The notes below the pieces were generated by a model. That model was not told the DNA's origin. It searched no databases and saw only the letters and a program-made list of their open reading frames with translations. The translations under genes and the position numbers were made by a program. A stretch of DNA of 64,000 bases from Aulostomus chinensis (taxonomy: Eukaryota > Chordata > Actinopteri > Syngnathiformes > Aulostomidae): assembly GCA_037954235.1 (NCBI GenBank), contig JBBMOA010000017.1, forward strand, positions 2,487,501 to 2,551,500, written 5' to 3'. This document shows, in pieces, positions 1 through 12,938 of the stretch. Positions within the stretch are counted from its first letter, which is position 1. Every line of letters starts with the position of its first letter.

Positions 1-6
1 ATGGAT

Positions 7-41
<35 letters not shown>

Positions 42-45
42 GGAT

Positions 46-76
<31 letters not shown>

Positions 77-83
77 GATAGAC

Positions 84-115
<32 letters not shown>

Positions 116-203
116 GGATGATAGATAGATAGATAGATAGATAGATGATAGACAGATAGATGATAGATGGATGGATAGATAGATAGATAGATAGATGATA
201 GAC

Positions 204-235
<32 letters not shown>

Positions 236-239
236 GGAT

Positions 240-282
<43 letters not shown>

Positions 283-406
283 GGATGATAGATAGATAGA
301 TAGATAGATAGATGATAGACAGATAGATGATAGATGGATGGATAGATAGATAGATAGATAGATAGATGATAGACAGATAGATAGATAGATAGATAGATAG
401 ATGGAT

Positions 407-449
<43 letters not shown>

Positions 450-456
450 GATAGAC

Positions 457-488
<32 letters not shown>

Positions 489-608
489 GGATGATAGATA
501 GATAGATAGATAGATAGATGATAGACAGATAGATGATAGATGGATGGATAGATAGATAGATAGATAGATGATAGACAGATAGATAGATAGATAGATAGAT
601 AGATGGAT

Positions 609-647
<39 letters not shown>

Positions 648-739
648 GATAGATAGATAGATAGATGATAGACAGATAGATAGATAGATAGATAGATAGA
701 TGATAGACAGATAGATAGATAGATAGATAGATGATAGAC

Positions 740-775
<36 letters not shown>

Positions 776-779
776 GGAT

Positions 780-814
<35 letters not shown>

Positions 815-1166
815 GATAGACAGATAGATGATAGATGGATGGATAGATAGATAGATAGATAGATGATAGACAGATAGATAGATAGATAGATAGATAGATG
901 GATGATAGATAGATAGATAGATAGATAGATAGACAGATAGATGATAGATGGATGGATAGATAGATAGATAGATAGATGATAGATAGATGGATAGATAGAT
1001 GGATGATAGATAGATAGATAGATGATAGATAGATAGATAGATGATAGATAGATGGATGATAGATAGATAGATAGATAGATAGATATATAGATGGATAGAT
1101 AGATAGATGGATAGATGATAGATAGATAGATAGATAGATGATAGACAGATAGATGATAGATGGATG

Positions 1167-1209
<43 letters not shown>

Positions 1210-1213
1210 GGAT

Positions 1214-1248
<35 letters not shown>

Positions 1249-1256
1249 GGATAGAT

Positions 1257-1319
<63 letters not shown>

Positions 1320-1335
1320 GATAGATGGATGGATG

Positions 1336-1398
<63 letters not shown>

Positions 1399-1475
1399 GG
1401 ATAGATAGATGATAGATGATAGATAGATGATAGATGGATGGATGGATAGATGGATAGATAGATAGATAGATAGAT

Positions 1476-1506
<31 letters not shown>

Positions 1507-1522
1507 GATAGATGGATGGATG

Positions 1523-1565
<43 letters not shown>

Positions 1566-1631
1566 GGATAGATAGATGATAGATGATAGATAGATAGATG
1601 GATAGATAGATGATAGATGGATGGATGGATG

Positions 1632-1698
<67 letters not shown>

Positions 1699-1700
1699 GG
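1..1700. repeat. GATA/GACA satellite (Bkm-type)
   Basis: About 1.7 kb is built almost only from GATA tetramers with interspersed GACA, GATG and GGAT variants. The variants recur in blocks, for example a GATGATAGACA step followed by a run of five to seven GATA units and then a GGATGATA step, so the array has a loose higher-order structure. This is the composition of the Bkm (banded krait minor) satellite family. It lies on the downstream side of galnt16 exon 1 and is probably within that gene's first intron. The array runs off the left edge of the window. Confidence 0.95.
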
Positions 1701-3066
1701 ATACATTGATAATGTGTAATTGTTACATTAAATACTTCTAAAAGTGAGTACTCTCACAGTGTGGTAATTATTCTCTGCCCAGGTAAAAGATGCGAGTACC
1801 TCCTCCAGTACTGCAGTATATATTCGTATAAATATTTGTGTTGACGCTCTCATACGAACTCAGAGTTCATCACTAAAGTGAATCCAAATTCAAAGGCCAA
1901 TATCAGAGGGAACGTTAGTCGGAGCCGCACGGAGCTGCAGAACCTGGTTGCGGTTCTCCGATCGTTCTCCTGACAGAGCTAAAGAGCAGATGCACTGATG
2001 ACGAGCAGCGATTCCTTGGATAAACACATCCTGTACGTCTTCCTGTCAATCACGGCGTGCTACTCATCTCGCCGTTTGCCTCCGCCTTTGTAGCTGGAGT
2101 TGCTCCATCGTTCATCCTGGTGCTCATTTTTCACGTCACCTTGATTTGGTCTTCATTGTTCTCCGTGATGCTGAATCCCTTCTCACTGGTTGAGATCAGT
2201 GCACAGGAACGTGCACGAACTCATTCTACATCATAATAGTTCTCTAAGAGACGGCAGCATGACGAATATTTTACTGCACAGTTTGAATCACTGTTCCTAT
2301 AAAACTTCAATCCCTACGTGTGTGGTGTTCCTGCGCCTGCGTCCGGAGGGGAGTCCTTCCTCTGCTAATGGAGGTTCAGACTTGATGCCAAATTCACGCA
2401 GCAGCTCATTTTCAAGGTGAATTAAACAAAAAGGGACTTCTATAAAAGCTCAAGGGACACAAACAGACTTTTTTGGGTCGGCGTAGCAGAAACTTGCCAA
2501 GTTGTTCAGCAGCCGTGGAGGTTTGACACGTCACGCTCATGGAAAATGCTGCTAATTCAGATGGCAAATGGCACATTTAACCCAAATCTCCCGTGAAGTG
2601 GATCATTTTTTTTGTTTACAAGGTCACAAAAAAAATGTTCCTGAGTTCATCAGAAAACAAAACTCCGAATTGTCTGGGCGAGCGACTCGCAGGCTTCCCC
2701 TAGGAAAACCTCTGATAGCAAAATTCAGATTCCAAACAGAGGAACGACTGTTGTTCGGCCTTTGCAGTGAGCTCTCTGGTGTGGAACCCATGAGGGCCCG
2801 AGCGAAGGTGGAGGATGAAGCAGAGTGACGCGCTCATGAGCTGGACGGGGCCGGGATCAGGTATTTAAGCTCTCGCTCACCGCCGGTTACTGTAAATGTT
2901 AGAAAAACAAGCGGAGTGACAGCGATGGAGGGACGCAGCCTGCCAGAGCCTGAAGGTGGTGCTGGGAAATTAGAGCTCTCAACACAGGAAGAGGAAGGGG
3001 AGACAGACGTGATGAATGATGTTGTTACTCAATCACATGCTCATCACGAAGGACCGCGGGACAGCA

Positions 3067-3067
3067 G

Positions 3068-3113
<46 letters not shown>

Positions 3114-3140
3114 GAAGAAAGAAAGAAAGAAAGGAAGAAA
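3067..3140. repeat. (GAAA)n microsatellite
   Basis: Purine-only tetranucleotide run of about 74 bp with a few GGAA interruptions. Confidence 0.95.
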
Positions 3141-4383
3141 ATCCAGTCAAGATCCACAAGCTGTAAATGAGCAGAACCAACAACTACACACTCAACCAGC
3201 CAATCAGCAGCAGGCATCAGCCATGACATCATAAGATCTGCCACGGTATAAAATCACTTCAGGACTGGACAGGAAGCGGCGGCACCAGGATCGTTCTGGC
3301 TGTGGCAGGGGGGCTAGCGGGGTAGCAAGCTAAACATCCATAAACACCAGAGAGTCAACAAGATGGATGGTCTGGTTCCAGGGCGGAGCGCTAGCAGACT
3401 GCCAAGGTCAGGACATCTGAGGCCAGTAAGCAGGACTGTAGTACTGCATTTTTTTAACCTACATGTATTTTTCTGGATGTTATCGGAACAATACCACGAC
3501 ATTTTGGTCTCCTGTGTGTCCTCTGCTCTTCTACGGCGTCAGACTATGTTTGCAGGCCCTGCTGATGTTAGCATGTGTTCCTGGACTAAAAGCTAGCATC
3601 TGTTAGCCACTTGTTAGCAACTGCTGTTTTCAAGACACATCAAGGCTTGGCTTGACTTCCACTGGGGTGGTGAATTTTGTCCCAGCATAGACGAGGTTGT
3701 GTCTTGAGTTCATATCAGCTGAGGAAATTCTTCCAAACATCTGACGTCCAACACTGAGAATTTAGCTCCCGCCGTTTCCTTTAGCCACTCGTTAGCAGCC
3801 GCAGGTGAAAAGGTTCAATATTCAGCAGCGAAGAATTTTACTCTTTACAAAACTTTAAAACATCTGAATCTTGTGTGAACCACTGAGAAGCATCGATCCC
3901 CATAGTTCCAGGCCCGGTTCTGATCCTGACCCACTGGTACCAGGATTGATTCTGAGTGTGTTTATCATGCGGCTCCTCACCAAAGAAAGAAAAGCATTTT
4001 TATGAAGTGAACTGTGTGTGGTGATCAGTGACGTGTCGATGGTGCAGAGCAGCTAAGGAGGAGGATCTGGTTCCGTGTGGACCAGCACCGTCCTTCCTGT
4101 GCCTGATTCTGATGTTCCAGCTCTCTGCACCGCAGGCTTTCGTTCAGGGGTTTAATCACAAACCCTCTGGCGCTGAGGAGGTTGGTGGGGACATTCCACG
4201 CATCATTTCCAGGTTGCAGGACCTGTTTCCACGGTGCTGCTGTCACGAGCTCTGAAGCCCTTTGAGTTGCCAACGCCATGAAATGTGCAACACACATACG
4301 TTTGCCTTGCTTTGCCCTGTAGTGTCGTTGCCTTGGCAATGGGCACCCAGTGGGCGGGGCTTCTGAAGGAGCAGTGAGGGGCG

Positions 4384-4461
4384 GTGTGTGTGTGTGGGTG
4401 CGTGCGTGCGTGTGTGTGGGTGTGTGTGCGTGCGTGTGTGCGTGCGTGTGTGCGTGTGTGT
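4384..4461. repeat. (TG)n/(TGCG)n microsatellite
   Basis: Alternating purine-pyrimidine tract of GTGTGT mixed with GTGCGTGCG, of the kind able to adopt Z-DNA. Confidence 0.9.
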
Positions 4462-5514
4462 CTGCCTGCATCCTGTCAGCCGCTCCAGGTCAGATTGCCA
4501 GAGCAAACTGAGGAAATCTCAGTTTGGCGGCAGAGGGGAACGACCCCGCTGTGCAAATCAAAGATCAGAAAAGTAGACGGCAGATTTGGAAACACCAGGA
4601 GCAACGGTTCAAAGGGCGAACTGATTAGACGCTGCATGTTTGTGGCTCACCAGCAGCCTGTAAAGTCTCCTGACAGATGAGCTGCAGCTCGTCACGCTTC
4701 AGCCAGAGCGTTCAAACTGCCTCCACATCGCACCAGGCCTCCGACCCGCTTCACACTCCTGGCTTTTCTTTTTAAACAAGCGGAGAATCCTGAAACGCCA
4801 CAGCGGCCCCGCCGTCTGACATTTAGCCTTGAAGAATTCAGCCCTCCGAGCAGCGTTTGTGCTGCAGCAGAAACTCTGACAGGTTGGCACACATCCTCGG
4901 AGTCAGCTGAGGCAACTTTATTGGTCTTGTAACCTGTGAGCGAGGCTCCAGTGGGCCGTTTCCTTCAGTCTGTCTCTAAAAACACCGTTGCACACACAAA
5001 TGAACGGATTCGTCCCTGCAGCAGAGGAACACGGCGCGGAAGCACCAGCTGCTTCATTTTTGAAGACTTTTATGGCGTCACAAACATAAAAGAATTCATC
5101 GTGATGTTTAGGTGATGCTGCTTTGGTGGAACGTTTTTAACTTTTCTAAAAAAAATAATAATAATAATTCTGCCAGATTACAGAAATCCTCAGAAATATT
5201 TCACCTCATCGGAGGGTTGTTACGAGGTTCTTTAATGGGTGAATGTTCTCTGACATCATCAGACCGAGTGGGTCATGATGGGGGAACATCCCTGCGTGTT
5301 GGGACACACGTGGCAAACCCACCTGGGATCCAGGACTCCGTTTCCTGGAATGTTCTCCTCACAGTGGGGATGCCTGATAAATCCTCTCCCCCGTCCTTCG
5401 TTCACCTCCTCACCTCTGGCTTTGATTCTCTCAGTGTTTCAGAACCAGAAGCAGGCGCAGAAACCCCTGCAGCCAAGAGGGTCGGATCCACTCCAGACTC
5501 CCAGAGCCTGAATA

Positions 5515-5731
5515 TCAGCACCAGCACCACTACCAGTAACAGCACCACTACCAGCACCAGCACCAGTACCACCAGTAACAGCACCACTACCACCAGCACC
5601 AGCACCAGCACCAGCACCAGCAGTACCAGTAACAGCACCAGTAACAGCACCAGTACCACCAGGACCAGCACCAGCACCACTACCACCAGGACCAGCACCA
5701 GTACCAGCACCAGTACCAGCACCGGCACACC
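5515..5731. repeat. imperfect CAG/CAC/AGTACC minisatellite
   Basis: About 217 bp of interleaved ACCAGC, ACCAGT, ACCACT and AACAGC hexamers. Because the unit is a multiple of three it keeps a serine/threonine-rich frame open on the plus strand and a valine/leucine-rich frame open on the minus strand. I regard both as by-products of the repeat. Confidence 0.9.
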
Positions 5732-6061
5732 TGGTGACCTCCCTCCGCCAGGCTCGGGCAACAACAGGCGGATCCAGACCTGACTGATGCGCCTCCTCCT
5801 CGCGCCCTGTCCGAGCCCGCGCGGTTCACCAGGCGTTTGCGCGCGACGCGCAGGACTTAGGGAAAAGCCTCTTACGGGAACTCGAGGTTCTCTCAGGCTC
5901 GGACGAGGCACGGAAAGGTAAAAAACACCGACGATCGGGGCTGTGAGTGAGAAAACGGCAGGTCTCACACGGTTGGGGGGGGGGGTGTACATGTACATGT
6001 CCGTCAGGCACCATGTTCCCGCTGTGCCCCCTACCCAGCTGTGCACCATCACCTCCATCCT

Positions 6062-6072
<11 letters not shown>

Positions 6073-6108
<36 letters not shown>
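6073..6108. repeat. (CA)n microsatellite
   Basis: Perfect CA run of about 18 units, about 100 bp past the galnt16 exon 1 donor, thus intronic. Confidence 0.95.
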
Positions 6109-6110
<2 letters not shown>

Positions 6111-6204
6111 CACATCAACATGCAGTACACACTCTCCTGCAGCTCAGCGCCTCCAGCGACAGCGCCATGCGCGGCGCCGCCGCTCCTCGCCCCCCCGCAC
6201 TCAC

Positions 6205-6405
6205 TATCAGCGGGATGGTTCTGTCGTCCCGGTGGATCTCCAGCCGACCTGGGACTACCTTCTGCCCGTGGTTCCTGCCGCGGGTCTGCGAGGCCGAAGA
6301 GGAGGGTGAGGACTGGGGCTTGTTGTCCTGCCACAGGTAATAGAAGGTCCCCAGAATCCACGCGACGGTCAGAATCGCGATGGCGTTGGCCCGTATCCTG
6401 CGCAT
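6205..6405 (-). CDS. galnt16: GALNT16-type polypeptide N-acetylgalactosaminyltransferase, first coding exon
   Basis: This is the N-terminal exon of a UDP-GalNAc:polypeptide N-acetylgalactosaminyltransferase, the Golgi enzyme family that starts mucin-type O-glycosylation by adding GalNAc to Ser/Thr. The 67 encoded residues begin MRRIRANAIAILTVAWILG, nearly identical to human GALNT16. They show the type II layout: a short basic cytosolic tail, one membrane anchor (about residues 7-26), then a Ser/Pro-rich luminal stem ending in DDRTIPLI. The exon ends at a GTGAGT donor (intron starts at 6204) in phase 0, where the conserved protein continues with V-T/S-G. The catalytic domain (DxH metal site) and ricin-type lectin domain are not in the window, so the gene is partial and runs leftwards. 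The ATG is the first in frame and aligns with the family start. The flank upstream of it is GC-rich, fitting a promoter or 5' UTR. The paralogue GALNT15 is less similar in this region as I recall it. Confidence 0.93.
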
Positions 6406-6620
6406 GGTGAGCCCATATGGAGGGCTCCGGAGGCGAGCCCGGCTGGTTCAGGAGGGGCGGTGAGCAGCAGAGGGTGATGGGTTGAGCCGCCGCAGCCTCT
6501 CTCTCTCTCCTCTCCCTCCGCCGCGAGCCAGCGAGCAGCCGCTTCTGCCGGAACGCTGCTGCTGCTGCTGCCTCCCTGCTGGGATTTGCGGCACTGACAG
6601 AGCCACGGTCCTAGCGCCGA
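6406..6620 (-). promoter_or_regulatory. GC-rich 5' UTR/promoter side of galnt16
   Basis: The roughly 200 bp upstream of the galnt16 ATG is rich in G+C and CpG, with CGCCGCGAGCC-like and GCTGCTGCTGCTG stretches, then gives way to CA/CGCA repeats at 6627. No TATA box is evident. The transcription start cannot be placed from sequence alone. Confidence 0.5.
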
Positions 6621-6626
6621 GTCTGT

Positions 6627-6674
6627 CACACACACACACACGCACGCACACACACACGCACGCACACACGCACA
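6627..6674. repeat. (CA)n/(CGCA)n microsatellite
   Basis: Alternating CA and CGCA units just upstream of the GC-rich galnt16 5' flank. Confidence 0.9.
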
Positions 6675-7434
6675 CTTGCCTGTACTTACACTAATTTCCT
6701 GGAAACCTCCATAACCACTTCTTGCCTTTGTATACAGTTTAAGTCTAAATTTAAAAAAAATCTAGTTTTTTTTTTTAAAGCCGTAGTGGAGAGAAGCAGC
6801 AGCTCCTTTTCAACAGGAATGTCACTCAAGTCAAAGTTCCATTCTCTGGTTCCGGTGGCCCAGTCAGCCACAGCCCTTAAAGGCACAGTGTGTAACCCTT
6901 GCAGCTACAAGTCGCTCGGTCGACAGCGTGTGGCGCCACCATGTGTGTCTGTCACGTCACCTTGACCTTTGGATATTATAATCTTTCCAGTTCATCCTCA
7001 AGTTTCAGTTTGTTCTGAATTTGCAGGAATTCCCTCCAGGCGTTCCTTAGACATCAGACAGACGCATAAACTGAAAACATGAGGCCTCGGGCCCAGGCAG
7101 GGCCGCTGCCACCGCCACCGCCATGTGGAGGAACGAGACAGATGACCAGGTTTATAGGCTCAGCTACGTGCTGACTCAGCATCTGTCTCCTCAACAATCA
7201 AATCCCAGGTTCCTATGTTCTTTCATAAAACCCATAAATATATAATCAAAAATGTTTCCAGCCAGAAACAAAAATCAAAGATGGCAGTCGGAGGAAAGTG
7301 AATTCTGAATACAAATGTATTTGTTTTACTGAAAATTTACTGAGAAATAAAGCACAAAGTACTGTAAAGCCTCTTCACTCTAGCTACAGTGTGATATGTC
7401 TGCAGTGCCAGCTCACTGTGCTAACTGTAGCTGG

Positions 7435-7524
7435 CAGCTAGCTATGCTAACAGCTAGCTATGCTAACTGAATCGGCAGCTAGCTATGCTAACAGCTAGCT
7501 ATGCTAACAGCTAGCTATGCGAAC
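7435..7524. repeat. AGCTAGCTATGCTAAC tandem repeat
   Basis: Five near-identical 16-bp units, each containing the palindrome AGCTAGCT, with one 6-bp spacer insertion. CTAGCTA/GCTAAC motifs also occur just before the array. Confidence 0.85.
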
Positions 7525-7963
7525 TATAGATGGCCAGGATCTGTACGACTGAAAATGGCCCAGTTTGTTACTTCACATTAATTTGAAGCATAAAACAAGT
7601 TTACAGCAAAAAAAACAAAAGACACACCCAATGAGTTTAATCTTGTGCTTAGCGACGCAACATTAGAAAATAGAGCAGATAAAACAAGCTTAGTTGGGCA
7701 GCTACTGCATGTTGGTGCGATTGAGATTAATGATTCATTCATCCAATAAATCTAGAAAAGAGTGAAAAACATATTTCCTTTCTAGAATAGAACAGAAAAC
7801 AGAACTTGAAAAGGCTGAACTCACACGAAGGTGCTCATTTTTTCATCGGTGCTTCTTTTCAACTCAGTGAGCCGAGCTTCATCTGCTAATCACAGCTCTC
7901 TGATTCTCTGCTTTGAAACAGCAAATAAATCCAGATAGGTTTGCTTTTATTCAGCAGGTCTGA

Positions 7964-7992
7964 GATGGATGGATGGATGGACGGATGGACGG

Positions 7993-8056
<64 letters not shown>

Positions 8057-8058
8057 AC

Positions 8059-8092
<34 letters not shown>

Positions 8093-8126
8093 ATGGATGG
8101 ACGGACAGATGGATGGATGGATGGAT
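7964..8126. repeat. (GGAT/GGAC)n tetranucleotide array
   Basis: About 160 bp of GGAT units with scattered GGAC and one GACAGAT variant. TGGATGG arrays often form the tail of fish LINE/SINE copies, but no element body is recognisable on either side. Confidence 0.92.
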
Positions 8127-9605
8127 CGCTACTCGATGCTACCCCTGAATTTAATCTCGAGATTATAAACTCAGGTGTAGCATCAAGTGGCGAGGTGACG
8201 TGCAGTGACGCAGCTGATGAGATCACCCCCACCTCCACCTTTACAGCCCCACATTCATCCTCAGCCTATAGGAAGGCTCGGTCTTCTTGCTATGCATTTT
8301 TCATTATGCATCTTAATTAAAGCCTCCAGCTGACACAGAGTGAATTAAGTGATGCGACTGATTTAATCGCCGAGCTCTTTGAATCGCAGCGTCATGAATA
8401 TTCAGCTGCTGCATCTGCACGGATGACCTCTGCAACTCCTCACTGCAGCCAAAGTAGGAATAAATCTGGGGGGGGGTCAGAGTGGGTTACACTGAGCGGA
8501 CCCTCCCGATCCAGAAGGGCCTTCACAGGGCTGCACAGACCAGCGGAGCCATCAGAGCGCAGCAGTAACACCCCAGAGGCATAACAAAGCTGAGGAGGAT
8601 GAAATTTTTCATCTTGCTGCTTCTCTGGAGGAAGAAACATAAAAACAGGCTGCACTATGAGCTCACCCGACCCACCTAGCAGCAGCGTAGCGTGAGTGAG
8701 AGATGCCCACGCAGCCTGGCCCACCACCACCACCACCACATCAGAGGCATGAGTCTAGCTGATCCAGGGTCAGCGGCAGGGAGCACAACCTCCTGAGCGG
8801 CGGAAGGAGAAACCCTCCGGAGCCTAAATTTAAAATGCATTTGCATCAGATTACAGGTCGCAGCGTTCATCCGGTCAGCAGCGGAGGACAAACAAACCTG
8901 GAGGTTTTTACATTTTCATAGCAAAATCCAATAATTTGACAGATGGAGACGTCCTCTCTCCCCCTGAGGGACACTTCTATCCTACTGGTGTGGCGGCGGA
9001 GCATCACTTGGCCTTTCCGTGACACACGGGACACGTGTCACCGTCCATCATTGTTCCCCTTCCCGTTACTCAGTCACAGCACAGCAGTTAGAGGCTCCTC
9101 TCCAGTTCCAGCTGGACTTCGCTGTGATGCATTCAAACTATGAGTTGCTTCTAATCAACGCTTCAGAAACCCTCAGATGGACTCAGATCAGTCGAGCCAC
9201 TCGTAGGAGATGTATGTCGCCTCGGCAGATTGGGAAAAGAGCTGCTCGGAGTCCACTTGTGTTCTGGAAGAGAACCAGAACCAAGCCTGTCTCCATGAAT
9301 GAAGATGTTCACTGTCACCAACATCACCAGACCCACAGGGATCGTCGTCCTGGACTGAATAACCAGTCACATACCAGCAGGCTGATTGTTCATACCGAGT
9401 GATCTGGGTTCTAATATCAGTGAGGTGGAACATCAGGGTTCTAGCCTTACACCATGTACACAACACGTCCTCTGCATCCTTGCAGCTGTTGCTGGATCCA
9501 CCGAGTAACCAGTGTCTCCAGCGCCGTTGGCAGGATTCCTGGGAAACTTGGCAGCTGATTGCCTTGAAGAACCTGCAACTTCTGGGAGGAGATCAGCGTA
9601 ACAGG

Positions 9606-9690
9606 GCGGAGCCAGGCGGAGCCAGGGGAAGCCAGGCGGAGCCAGGGGAAGCCAGGCGGAGCCAGGGGAAGCCAGGCGGAGCCAGGAGGT
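9606..9690. repeat. 20-bp minisatellite (GCCAGGCGGAGCCAGGGGAA)
   Basis: Four units of a G-rich 20-bp repeat, the last diverged. It contains several GG/GGGG runs on one strand. Confidence 0.9.
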
Positions 9691-11496
9691 CGTTAATCAC
9701 TGTTTTCAAATTGCAAACATTGAAAATTTGGGGGATTTTCTTTACTCAGCAAAAAAATGCTGGCATGTCAAATGCAGGACTTTCTTGATCTAATTATGAT
9801 TTTTATGTTGGGGGGGGGTCACTTCTTATTGCTAATTTGCTTAAATTTCTGTCCCGATTTGTCTTCCCCTGCAGCTGCTGATCCAAAGTGTAGCAGTGAC
9901 ACACACGGTCACAGGACATCATGTGAACATGGACATTGTGTAGAATAAGAAATTGCCTCACACTTTCCCTCTGAAAAAGGAGAATAATTCAGATGACAAG
10001 CTGAAGAAAAGGAAAGGAAACGGAGGGGAGAGACTGACATTTACCACTGAAGTTTAGAATTAAACTCTTGCAGCTGCTGGAAACACATTGACGTGACATT
10101 TTGTTGCCTTTATTTCAGCAGGAGAACAAATAAGACAACCTGAAGCTACAGACTGGAGCCAGAAATGAAAGAAACCTTGTTTTCAGGCTGGATTTCATAC
10201 AAGACAAATATACCCTCAGATTGCAAATCCTCTTCAGTTAATTTAATTTGCAGCAATTTTTTTTTTAAAATTCAAGTCGCTGCAGGCAAAGATCTCTCCT
10301 CCGTGTCTGCTGTCTCTCCGAAGATTTGTTCTCAGGGATTAATCTCATTATACGTGTAAAGCATCCATTCCATCTGCTTCATGAAGACTCATCAGCACAT
10401 GCAGGCTGTGTGTACAGACAGCCAAGGTCACGGGGTCGCAGCCACATCTGGCTCAAGGCTGCCGTGTATTTGTCTTCATCAGTACCGACAGGGCTGCGCC
10501 TCTCGCAGCGCTGCTGTCACTTTTATCTCCGGGAGAGACGGTGAAGCCCTGACGAAGGAAGGAAAAACTCTCCCTGTAAATTCAGAGAAGGGAAGGGTGA
10601 AAGCCGGCTGAGGTGTCAGCTCTGGCACCGGTGCTGGGGAGCTGTCAGGCCGGCCTGGTGTCACCGAGACTTTTGAGTGGAGTGAGGAAACAAAGCTGCC
10701 TCTGGAGTTTCCAGCCGAGGCTGTCGGTCTGCCGCCAGTCGCTCGTCTCCTGAGACTGGCGGAAAGACAAAGCTCCACATTCCCAAGTCGGCAGTGAAAC
10801 AGAGGGACGAACTCGCTGGAAGGAGTCTGCGACCCTCAACATCTGCTCTCATCTCAAGAAGAGAAACGGATTCATTAAAATACATGAAAACGAACTCTGC
10901 CTGATTATCAATCAGCTCAACGATATTTACACTGCCAGGACAAAATCTGTTCACGTGTTAGGGTTATGTTATGACACACGTTTGATGAAGCCAAGAGCTT
11001 CCACCCCCTGATGATTCAACAGTGAGAGCAGGAGGAACCGGAGTGAGGATGAGGAGCCAGGGCGTCAGGTTCACGAGGCCCAGGGAACAAAAAAAACCTT
11101 CGCGCCGTCGTCAACGCAGCAACCAGAGGGATTTGATCAAAGACCTTCTGATGAACTCACCTTCAGCAGATTATTTAGGAGTAATGGACGTAACCTCCCC
11201 GGAAGGCAAGTCAACCAGTGCTGAGGACAGCCCACGCTCCCCTTCCCCTCCTCCAGGTGTGTGTGGCAGCTGTGGGCGGACCAAAGACGCCACCGCTACC
11301 TTTTGCTTTCCAACAACAACAAAGCTGCGCTTGGTTGAAAATTCCAATTTTCCTAAGACATTTTCCATCCAGGATCAGTTTTATTCAGCACTACAAGCAA
11401 CCCAGCTTGTGGGAATGAAACTCTGCATCCTAGTTGGCTCTGGTTTGTGATTCATCCATTTAGAGGAGACATTTAGAGAAACGGAGCAGTGCTGGT

Positions 11497-11580
11497 CCCG
11501 CCCCCTCAGCCAACGACAGCTGGGCTAGGCTCCGCCCCTCCATGACCCTCAACGGCATTCACGGTTGATGATGATGGATT
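11497..11580 (+). mobile_element. 3' tail of a fish LINE/SINE-like retroelement
   Basis: The motif CAGCTGGGCTAGGCTCCGCC, followed by a CCATGACCCTCAACGG-like block and a GATGATGATGG end, matches the common teleost retroelement 3' tail (CAGCTGGGATAGGCTCCAGC ... CGACCCT ... GGATGG) as I remember it. Only the tail is recognisable; the body is missing or too diverged to name. Confidence 0.55.
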
Positions 11581-12412
11581 TAGAGAAACACGAACTTCAA
11601 CCAAAACTGGAGACAAACATGATTTAGGAGAAAATGAGGTTTCAGTCAAATGAAGAGGATAAACGTGGATTTACTGCAGTTTTTACTAATAAAAACCATG
11701 TAAATAAATGAACCCCATGTTTTAGAGAGACGTGCACCGAGAGGTCGGGACGTGTGAGCTGATCTGTTTTATCCTTGCCTGCTTGGTTCTCACAAATACA
11801 CCCCTGGGAGATGTGGAGCTGCACGAAGAATTATCAATAATTGTTTTTGAATGGCAGCGATTTGTAGGTAAAATTGTGAAATTTATTGACACTCGTGAAT
11901 TTAATCTTTAGTTCATAGAACTGGGAGAGTGTTTATGACGACCTATGAATTAGTTTAAGAGTTTTTTTGAACCCGTGTTCCATTTTTGGTCATTTAGATT
12001 TGTATCTGTCTTTAAGGTTTTTTTCTCAAGACCAAAATAAAAATCACATGAATGAATTCATAAAATATGCATTCAATGAAAAGATCCAGGGATGTGAATG
12101 TATGTGAAAGTTATTTATATTCATGTTTTTATATGTTTGAATTGAATAGATGTTTTTATTTTGAAAATTAAACATGAAATAAAAAATAAATAGCAAATAA
12201 ACAGCATCATTCATACCCGTTTGTTTCATTGGATAATGTTAATGTTTTCATGTGTTTGTGTCAGTAAAATACCTGAAGCTTCTGAGTAAATGTACTTCGT
12301 TACCTGCACCTCTGCGTTCGCTGCAGAGCCTCCAACAGCAGCCGCTTAGTTCCGCTGAGACTCACCGCTGGCATTTCAGACAACCATGCCAAAATCCTGA
12401 AGGTGAACAAAG

Positions 12413-12431
12413 ACACACACACACACACACG

Positions 12432-12468
<37 letters not shown>
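12413..12468. repeat. (CA)n(CG)n(CA)n microsatellite
   Basis: CA run interrupted by a 10-bp GCGCGCGCGC core, a strong alternating purine-pyrimidine (Z-DNA type) tract. Confidence 0.95.
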
Positions 12469-12471
<3 letters not shown>

Positions 12472-12635
12472 TCTCACGATTTGTGTTTGCCCATAAACTT
12501 CCCAGTAAGATGAGATCTCACTCAAACCTTTGCTCCTCAGCCAAATCTCCTGTCTACTCTTTAAAATATCCTCACGACAAAGTTCAAAGTAGTTCCCTCT
12601 TTCACGCTCACTCTCTCTTTCTCTCACTCACTCAC

Positions 12636-12668
12636 TCACACACACACACGTACGCACGCATGCACGCA

Positions 12669-12718
<50 letters not shown>
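12636..12718. repeat. (CA)n/(CGCA)n microsatellite
   Basis: CA units flanking a CGCACGCA block; one of three long alternating tracts within 600 bp. Confidence 0.95.
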
Positions 12719-12723
<5 letters not shown>

Positions 12724-12826
12724 GTAAGCTTCTATGGAATTCCGCCATGATAATAATGGAAACCAAGCCAATTGCCTCTCGGCTGTTACAAGTGATCATC
12801 CTCCTCTGCTATATACAAGTTCAGTC

Positions 12827-12828
<2 letters not shown>

Positions 12829-12881
<53 letters not shown>

Positions 12882-12938
12882 TGTGTTTGTGTGTGCATGT
12901 GTGTGTGTGCTTGTGTTTGTGTGTGCGTGTGTGTGTGT
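12829..12938. repeat. (GT)n microsatellite with duplicated GTGCTTGTGTTTGTGTG block
   Basis: A pure GT run of about 50 bp is followed by two near-identical copies of an interrupted GT block, so the tract has itself been duplicated. Confidence 0.95.

Larger units (their letters stand above)
1701..6204 (-). other. probable 5' part of galnt16 intron 1 (no exon seen)
   Basis: The donor of the galnt16 first coding exon is at 6204 and no second-exon sequence of that family (the catalytic GT-A region) is visible leftwards to 1. This stretch is therefore read as intron. It holds a GAAA run, TG/TGCG tracts, a CAGCACCAG-type minisatellite and otherwise unremarkable sequence. Short open frames here do not resemble known proteins. 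Confidence 0.6.

Noticed and set aside
5402..6361. 319-codon minus-strand frame
   Set aside because: Runs through galnt16 exon 1 in a different frame and a simple repeat; the real exon is in another frame.
11022..11450. 142-codon plus-strand frame
   Set aside because: No recognisable family, no clear splice or promoter support; followed by a retroelement tail. Probably chance.
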